From: Prochlorococcus sp. AG-402-C09
GTDB lineage: Bacteria; Cyanobacteriota; Cyanobacteriia; PCC-6307; Cyanobiaceae
Length of the DNA stretch: 64,000 bases
NCBI GenBank assembly: GCA_003279565.1
Contig: QCHN01000006.1
Location: 62,001-126,000 of the forward strand
Reading direction: 5' to 3'
A program made the translations under genes and the position numbers. Of this stretch, positions 58,730 to 64,000 are shown piece after piece; positions within the stretch are counted from its first letter, which is position 1; each line of letters opens with the position of its first letter. Below the pieces are notes generated by a model. It was not told the DNA's origin. It searched no databases and worked only from the letters and a program-made list of their open reading frames with translations.

Positions 58730-59058
58730 ACAAAGAGCGCTGGTCAAAAGACATAGAAGAAGATCTTATACTTCTTATCAAAGATTGGTTGAAGCAGACT
58801 GGAAGAACACAATCAGAACTTTGCCAAACTCTTAATCTCCCTTCAACAAGAATGCCAACTTTAATTGAATCTTTAAAAAAAGATTTTAACTCTGGTGGAA
58901 TTCCAAAAATTGCTTGTCGACTTTGTGAAGTTGAAGAGTTATTGACAAACGGTGAAGAAGGGAAAACAAAGAAGAGCGTTGAATTAAATTCTTCTGGACA
59001 ACTTGATCTTCTTGACGAAATTTGTGAGGATCTTTCAAAAATTAATTTCAATAAATAA
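58714..59058 (+). CDS. Hypothetical protein with HTH-like segment, 114 aa
   Basis: RTQSELCQTLNLPSTRMPTLIESLKKDF helix-turn-helix-like; 16-nt overlap with the DUF1232 gene. ATG 58726 is an alternative start. Confidence 0.75.
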   Translation: MVSSMNKERWSKDIEEDLILLIKDWLKQTGRTQSELCQTLNLPSTRMPTLIESLKKDFNSGGIPKIACRLCEVEELLTNGEEGKTKKSVELNSSGQLDLLDEICEDLSKINFNK

Positions 59059-59071
59059 GTTTTATAATTTT

Positions 59072-59443
59072 ATGAAAAAAAATTCAAATTTTTTTTTCAT
59101 ACGATTAAGAGGGTTTTTTCTAATCAGTTTTTGTTGCACATTTTTTTATTTAAATTTGCCGAAAGAGCTAAATGCTATTGAAGCAGATTTAGGGGAAAGT
59201 CTTTTTAAACACAACTGTGCAGGATGTCACATTAATGGCGGGAACATAATCAGAAGATCAAAGAATTTAAAGATTTCATCATTAAATCGTAATGGAATTG
59301 ACAATCCAGAAGCTATAGCGAAGATAGCAAGACAAGGGGTAGGAATAATGAGTGGTTATGAAGATGAGCTAGGAGATAATGGCGATCAAATTGTAGCTAA
59401 TTGGGTCTGGGAGCAAGCTCAAAAAGCTTGGGTCCAGGAGTAA
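59072..59443 (+). CDS. petJ: Cytochrome c6-like (class I cytochrome c)
   Basis: Signal peptide then LFKHNCAGCHINGGN (CxxCH), MSGYEDELGDNGDQIVANWVWEQAQKAW. ATG 59072 preferred over 59003. Confidence 0.88.
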   Translation: MKKNSNFFFIRLRGFFLISFCCTFFYLNLPKELNAIEADLGESLFKHNCAGCHINGGNIIRRSKNLKISSLNRNGIDNPEAIAKIARQGVGIMSGYEDELGDNGDQIVANWVWEQAQKAWVQE

Positions 59444-59712
59444 ATCTCGAAATTAGTCCATATTCCCTCTCTCCAGTAAACGTCCTCTTTGATAAGACTT
59501 CTTATATATTCAATGTCTCCAGATTTAAATATCCCAAAAACATATCTATTACATTTTGTCGGTCCTAAAGTTTTTAAAATACCTTTTTCCTTAAGTAATG
59601 AGAGCCTTTGAAGATGCTCTTCCCTAAAAGGTGTTCTCTTTAGTAGAGCATCTTCACAGTAAGACCCCCAAAGGACAAATTGATCCATGGTTTTCAAGTT
59701 AAATAAAGACAA
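59419..59712 (-). CDS. YciI-like protein
   Basis: QFVLWGSYCEDALLKRTPFREEHLQRLSLLKEKGILKTLGPT...FIKSLI-type fold segment. Converges with the cytochrome gene (25-nt overlap). Confidence 0.75.
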   Translation of the reverse strand: MSLFNLKTMDQFVLWGSYCEDALLKRTPFREEHLQRLSLLKEKGILKTLGPTKCNRYVFGIFKSGDIEYIRSLIKEDVYWREGIWTNFEIYSWTQAF

Positions 59713-59780
59713 TATTTCTCAAGATAAAACATAGAAAAGAATTCAATATTCAGCTTGATCTGTTGCTATTTAAAAAAATA

Positions 59781-60581
59781 TTAATTAGTTGCGGCTCTTA
59801 GTTCTTTACAAAAAGAACCAGCTTCCTCAACTTTCATTTCGATCGAGGCATTAGCAATTCTTTTAACTAAAGCACTACCAACAATTGCGCCATCAGCCCC
59901 CCATTCTCTAACTTGTTGAATATGTTTTACCTCCGAAATTCCAAATCCCACAGCAATTGGACTAGAGGAAGAATCTTTTAGTTGTTGCACAAGAGATCCT
60001 ACATTATCCTCTAATGACGACCTTTCTCCAGTTACCCCAGTAACACTTACAAGATAAGTAAATCCATTAGAAGTCTCTGCGATTTTTTTCATGCGATCCT
60101 TTGGGGTTGTAGGAGCAACAAGTAAAACCAAATCAATTTCTTTAGATTCAGCAATAACAGAAAGTTTTTCTGCTTCCTCTAAAGGCAGGTCTGGTACCAC
60201 AAGTCCTGATACACCTACTTTCGAGGCTTGTAAGCAAAATTCTTCCAGACCTTTATTAATAAGTGGGTTTGAGTAAGTAAATAAAATTATTGGTATTGTC
60301 AATTGATCTCTCAATTCAGACAACATTTTAAAAACCCTGTCAGGAGATGTTCCTACAGAGAGAGCTCGAGAAGCTGCTAATTGAATAATCGGTCCATCTG
60401 CTAAAGGATCGCTGTATGGAATGCCTAGCTCAATCATGTCAGCACCATTTGCCTGAAGTTCTAGCAAAATCTTTGCTGTAGTTTCCAAATCAGGGTCACC
60501 TGCCATAAGGAAAGGCATTAATGCAATTCTTTTCTCCTTTTTTATTTTGGAAAAAGACCTACTGATATTTGTACTTTTCAA
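59781..60581 (-). CDS. trpA: Tryptophan synthase alpha subunit
   Basis: [50 protein letters not shown]. Confidence 0.97.
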   Translation of the reverse strand: MKSTNISRSFSKIKKEKRIALMPFLMAGDPDLETTAKILLELQANGADMIELGIPYSDPLADGPIIQLAASRALSVGTSPDRVFKMLSELRDQLTIPIILFTYSNPLINKGLEEFCLQASKVGVSGLVVPDLPLEEAEKLSVIAESKEIDLVLLVAPTTPKDRMKKIAETSNGFTYLVSVTGVTGERSSLEDNVGSLVQQLKDSSSSPIAVGFGISEVKHIQQVREWGADGAIVGSALVKRIANASIEMKVEEAGSFCKELRAATN

Positions 60582-60664
60582 TGTCCTAAGCCTTGGGTAT
60601 CTATCTTTTTTATCATTTTTGTATGCCTAAGAGTAAAAAATTATTGAGATTTAGTAATTAAAAC

Positions 60665-60997
60665 TTAAGTTTGTTCAATACTTTCTTTCTCAATGGTTTT
60701 TAGTAATTCAATTTTTTCTTCATCTGTCATGGCCTCAAACTTTTCTCTAATTTTTTCATCAGTCAATTTTTCATATGCCTCTCTGTATCTTTTACGTTGC
60801 TCCATAAAAGTCATATTCCCAGAAAAAACCCTGAAAAGGTAAGAAGCAGTCCATGCAAAAATAATTAAAATTAATATTGACTGTGCAGCAATACCAGCTG
60901 ATATTGATTCAAATCCAAGCAACTGAAACACTTCATATCCCAAGCCGCCTAAAACAAAAACAACCAAACCTATTTGAAAAACCTGTGCTCTTGTCAA
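60665..60997 (-). CDS. DUF3007-like membrane protein
   Basis: Two predicted TM segments, then SYLFRVFSGNMTFMEQRKRYREAYEKLTDEKIREKFEAMTDEE; located between ndhL and trpA. Confidence 0.8.
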   Translation of the reverse strand: MTRAQVFQIGLVVFVLGGLGYEVFQLLGFESISAGIAAQSILILIIFAWTASYLFRVFSGNMTFMEQRKRYREAYEKLTDEKIREKFEAMTDEEKIELLKTIEKESIEQT

Positions 60998-61000
60998 AGT

Positions 61001-61273
61001 TCAACACTCCTCTTTCCCATTCATTCTTAAATTAAGAAACGGTGCAAACAAAACCATCCCTGGAAAGAAAAGAAACACAAGCCCATAAATAAAAAGGCGT
61101 TCTAACTTTCCCATAACATTCCAACGATTATTCATCCAATAAAAAAGAAATAAAGGAACTACAAATAAATAGATCCCTCCCAATACAGCATAAGCAGATA
61201 ATGTAATTATTGGATTAAAAGCTCCCATTAATCCAAAAGGTATTAAACACACAATTGAGATAAAAAACATCAT
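61001..61273 (-). CDS. ndhL: NAD(P)H-quinone oxidoreductase subunit L
   Basis: [57 protein letters not shown] is NdhL-like. Confidence 0.9.
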   Translation of the reverse strand: MMFFISIVCLIPFGLMGAFNPIITLSAYAVLGGIYLFVVPLFLFYWMNNRWNVMGKLERLFIYGLVFLFFPGMVLFAPFLNLRMNGKEEC

Positions 61274-61359
61274 GGGAGTGGGGGGACTTGAACCCCCACG
61301 GCCAAAAAGCGGCCAACAGATTTTAAGTCTGGTGCGTCTACCAATTCCGCCACACTCCC
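61273..61359 (-). tRNA. trnL-UAA: tRNA-Leu (anticodon UAA)
   Basis: Minus strand GGGAGTG-TG-GCGGAATTGGTAGACGC-...CAGA-CTTAAAA-TCTG...long variable arm...GGGGG-TTCAAGT-CCCCC-CACTCCC-A. Acceptor, D, anticodon, variable and T arms all fold. Confidence 0.96.
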
Positions 61360-61499
61360 CAGTGATAGCAAGGGTTATAAGAATGCTAGAGATTCAATCC
61401 TAAGCCATTTACATATTAGCGTAAACGTATGTGCTTAAATCAGTACTCTTAAGAATATCTAGAGTTAAATAATTATTGGAGGGTCATTCACCAATCTCA

Positions 61500-62564
61500 C
61501 TAAACATCCTCTATTGCCCAGGCAAGAGTTTCTCCCGAATGAAATGGTTTTACAAAATCATTGGGATCACCATCTAGTCCAACGTCAATCATTTGAGGTA
61601 CGTAAATATCTTTTTTAACCAAAGTTATTCTCTCTGTGTTTAAAGGTAATCCATAAAAAGTTGCTCCATTAATACTTGAAAAAGCCTCAAACCTATCTAT
61701 GGCATTTTCCTCTTCGAAAACTTTTAAGTAGCTTGCTAAAGCGAAAGGGGCATTAAAGATTCCTGCACATCCACATGAGCTTTCCTTAAATCTACGAGGA
61801 TGAGGTGCTGAATCAGTTCCAAGGAAAAAGCAAGATTTACCGCTGGTGGCCGCTTGTCTTAGGGCAATACGATGAATTTCGCGTTTAGCTGTGGGTAAGC
61901 AATAAAAATCACTCCTTAACCCACCATTAAACATTGCGTTTCGATTGATGTGTAGATGATGAGGCGTAATTGTAGCTGCTATATCAAACTCACTGTTTTC
62001 TACAAAGTCAATTGCATCAATGGTCGTGATGTGTTCTAAAACTACTTTAAGTGATGAAAATCTTCGTAATAATGGTTCAAGGTGACGCTCAATAAAAACA
62101 GCTTCTCTATCAAATATATCAACATTGAAATCAGTCACTTCTCCATGAATCAATAATGGCATACCAATTGTTTCCATCGTCTCAAATAAATTGTCGATTT
62201 TACTTATATCTGTAACCCCGTAAGAGGAATTAGTTGTCACATTAGCGGGATAGAGCTTTGCTCCATGAAAGACACCTTCTCTAAAGCCTCTCTCTAATAC
62301 CTCCGCAGGCATATCATCTGTAAGATATGCTGTCATTAATGGAGTAAAAGAAGCACCTTCAGGGGTAGACTGGATAATTCTTTTTTTATACTCTTGTGCT
62401 TGGCTTAAAGTAGTTATTGGCGGATCAAGATTAGGCATGATGATTGCACGGCAAAATACATCTGCTGTATGACTTAAAACACCTTTAAGAATCTTTCCAT
62501 CTCTCAAATGCAGATGCCAATCATCCGGCCTTAATAATGAGATTTGATTAACAGAAGCAATCAC
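61500..62564 (-). CDS. pyrC: Dihydroorotase
   Basis: DWHLHLRDG, MPNLDPPITT, KLYPANVTTNSSYGVTD, LGTDSAPHPRRFKE. Confidence 0.97.
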   Translation of the reverse strand: MIASVNQISLLRPDDWHLHLRDGKILKGVLSHTADVFCRAIIMPNLDPPITTLSQAQEYKKRIIQSTPEGASFTPLMTAYLTDDMPAEVLERGFREGVFHGAKLYPANVTTNSSYGVTDISKIDNLFETMETIGMPLLIHGEVTDFNVDIFDREAVFIERHLEPLLRRFSSLKVVLEHITTIDAIDFVENSEFDIAATITPHHLHINRNAMFNGGLRSDFYCLPTAKREIHRIALRQAATSGKSCFFLGTDSAPHPRRFKESSCGCAGIFNAPFALASYLKVFEEENAIDRFEAFSSINGATFYGLPLNTERITLVKKDIYVPQMIDVGLDGDPNDFVKPFHSGETLAWAIEDV

Positions 62565-62712
62565 AGGATTAAAGCTTTTTCAATGTATATCTTATGCAAC
62601 CTTGATCTATAAGTCTTCAAGTATCAATAAAGGGCTAAGATATTAGGATAATACCAAATGGAAATAATATAAATTAATTCACAAATTTAGTTTCTCAATA
62701 AATTACTCAATT

Positions 62713-63807
62713 ATGCCATCAATATTATTGTCATTTTTAGAGCTTATTACTGGGATACTTTTACTTTTTAGCGGTGGGGAGTTCTTTATTCAAGGGTCTG
62801 TAGCTTTAGCCTTAATCCTTGGGATCCCTCAACTAGTTATTGGTTTAACAATAGTATCTCTCGGGACAAGTGCACCTGAACTATTTGTGAGTGTTAACTC
62901 CTCCCTCACTGGATCAGATAGCCTAGCTTTGAGCAACATTGTTGGCAGCAATATTTTCAATGTGATGGTAGTTCTAGGAGGAAGTGCACTTTTACGACCT
63001 TTAAGAGTTGAAAGTCGTCTTGTAAGGAGAGACATTCCTCTTCTTTTAGCAGTCTCAACTGCCGTTTGGGGGATGGCCGCTTCAGCGCTGATAACTTGGC
63101 AATTTGGAGTAGCTTTGATAGTTGCGCTAATAATAAATACCACTTGGGAAATTCGCACCGCGAGAGAGGAGCCTCAAAGAACCCAAGAAGCAGAGCCAGA
63201 AATCAATATAGAAAAAGACTCAACAAGTTTATTAAATGCAGGCGTGAAATTATTAGGTGGTATTTTCTTGCTAACACTTGGATCACGGCTATTAATAGAG
63301 GGCGCATCTACAATTGCAGGATTATTAGGGGTAAGCGAAGCCATAATTGGGTTAACGATAGTTTCTCTGGGCACCTCTTTACCTGAGTTAATCACTTCAT
63401 TAGTGGCTGCTATTCGTGGTCAAACTGATCTAGCAATAGGCAACGTAATTGGAAGTTGTTTATTAAATCAATTACTAGTTTTAGGTAGCTGTTCTGTTTT
63501 ATCTGGAGGCCGTGGTTTAGTGGTTGAGAATTTACTTATAACTAAGGATATTCCTATCATGGTAATTACTACACTTGCATGCATGCCAATTTTTTGGACA
63601 AAAGGAATAATAAGTAGAGGAGAAGGTGGAGTTTTATTAGGATTGTATATGCTTTACATTGCAGACAAAATAATACCTCTAACTCTACCAACGTTACATT
63701 CAGCATTCAAAGAATTAGTTTTTATAGCTATATCATTAGCAATAATAATAATTATATATAAAACAATTGCTTACTGGTTAAGGCTAAGAAAGAGTTCTAA
63801 TAACTAA
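62713..63807 (+). CDS. Calcium/sodium antiporter (CaCA family, YrbG-like)
   Basis: Duplicated alpha repeats: TIVSLGTSAPELFVSVNSSLTGSDSLALSNIVGSNIFN and TIVSLGTSLPELITSLVAAIRGQTDLAIGNVIGSCLLN. Confidence 0.95.
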   Translation: MPSILLSFLELITGILLLFSGGEFFIQGSVALALILGIPQLVIGLTIVSLGTSAPELFVSVNSSLTGSDSLALSNIVGSNIFNVMVVLGGSALLRPLRVESRLVRRDIPLLLAVSTAVWGMAASALITWQFGVALIVALIINTTWEIRTAREEPQRTQEAEPEINIEKDSTSLLNAGVKLLGGIFLLTLGSRLLIEGASTIAGLLGVSEAIIGLTIVSLGTSLPELITSLVAAIRGQTDLAIGNVIGSCLLNQLLVLGSCSVLSGGRGLVVENLLITKDIPIMVITTLACMPIFWTKGIISRGEGGVLLGLYMLYIADKIIPLTLPTLHSAFKELVFIAISLAIIIIIYKTIAYWLRLRKSSNN

Positions 63808-63821
63808 TGCCTTTATATAAA

Positions 63822-64000
63822 TCATCTCATTGTTACAAATTCCTCAGCTATTGTAGGATGCAATGCCATTGTATTATCAAAATCAGATTTTTTAGCTCCT
63901 AGCACTAGTGAGATTGATGCCATCTGAATAATCTCAGATGCATTATCACCAATCATATGACATCCCAAAACATTATTACTATTTTTATCAACTATTAGCT
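63822..64000 (-). CDS. gor: Glutathione reductase, C-terminal part (N-terminus beyond window edge)
   Basis: Manual translation: ...VDKNSNNVLGCHMIGDNASEIIQMASISLVLGAKKSDFDNTMALHPTIAEEFVTMR*. HPTxxEE is the class I pyridine nucleotide-disulfide reductase C-terminus. Confidence 0.88.
   Translation of the reverse strand, partial: LIVDKNSNNVLGCHMIGDNASEIIQMASISLVLGAKKSDFDNTMALHPTIAEEFVTMR

Noticed and set aside
58701-59051. 116-aa minus-strand ORF
   Set aside because: Antisense to the HTH-like gene; Ser/Phe-rich shadow translation.
62829-63158. 109-aa minus-strand ORF
   Set aside because: Antisense to the Ca/Na antiporter gene.
1-64000. CRISPR arrays, transposons, prophage, toxin-antitoxin or defence cluster
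   Set aside because: No regularly spaced repeats, no transposase/integrase/phage structural genes and no recognisable defence proteins were seen on either strand.

Overview
This AT-rich window reads as core chromosome of a marine picocyanobacterium, most likely Prochlorococcus. That assignment rests on protein recognition and streamlined gene packing; no search was run. About 60 genes are tightly packed on both strands. They cover aminoacyl-tRNA synthetases (hisS, trpS, thrS), the cell wall (murI, murF, glmU, amidase), glycogen (glgA, glgB, glk), quinone biosynthesis (menB, menD, sds, ubiD-like), photosynthetic electron transport (petE, cytochrome c6-like, ndhD, ndhL), a probable mntCAB manganese transporter, hemE, clpB, a group 2 sigma factor, tamB, pyrC and others. 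One tRNA-Leu(UAA) lies directly upstream of ndhL. Both edges cut genes: a UDP-glucose dehydrogenase on the left and a glutathione reductase C-terminus on the right. I saw no CRISPR array, IS element, prophage, integrase or defence island, and no clear new multi-gene system. The points most worth a second look are the animal-like UDP-glucose dehydrogenase at the left edge, a non-canonical QueD/PTPS homologue (HGH to HGY), an RGG/acidic-tailed small protein upstream of trpS, a nested inverted-repeat element between tamB and proA, a tRNA-Leu/ndhL junction in which the start codon shares the tRNA discriminator base, and a sigma factor/DUF1232/HTH-like gene cluster with an unusually long leader.
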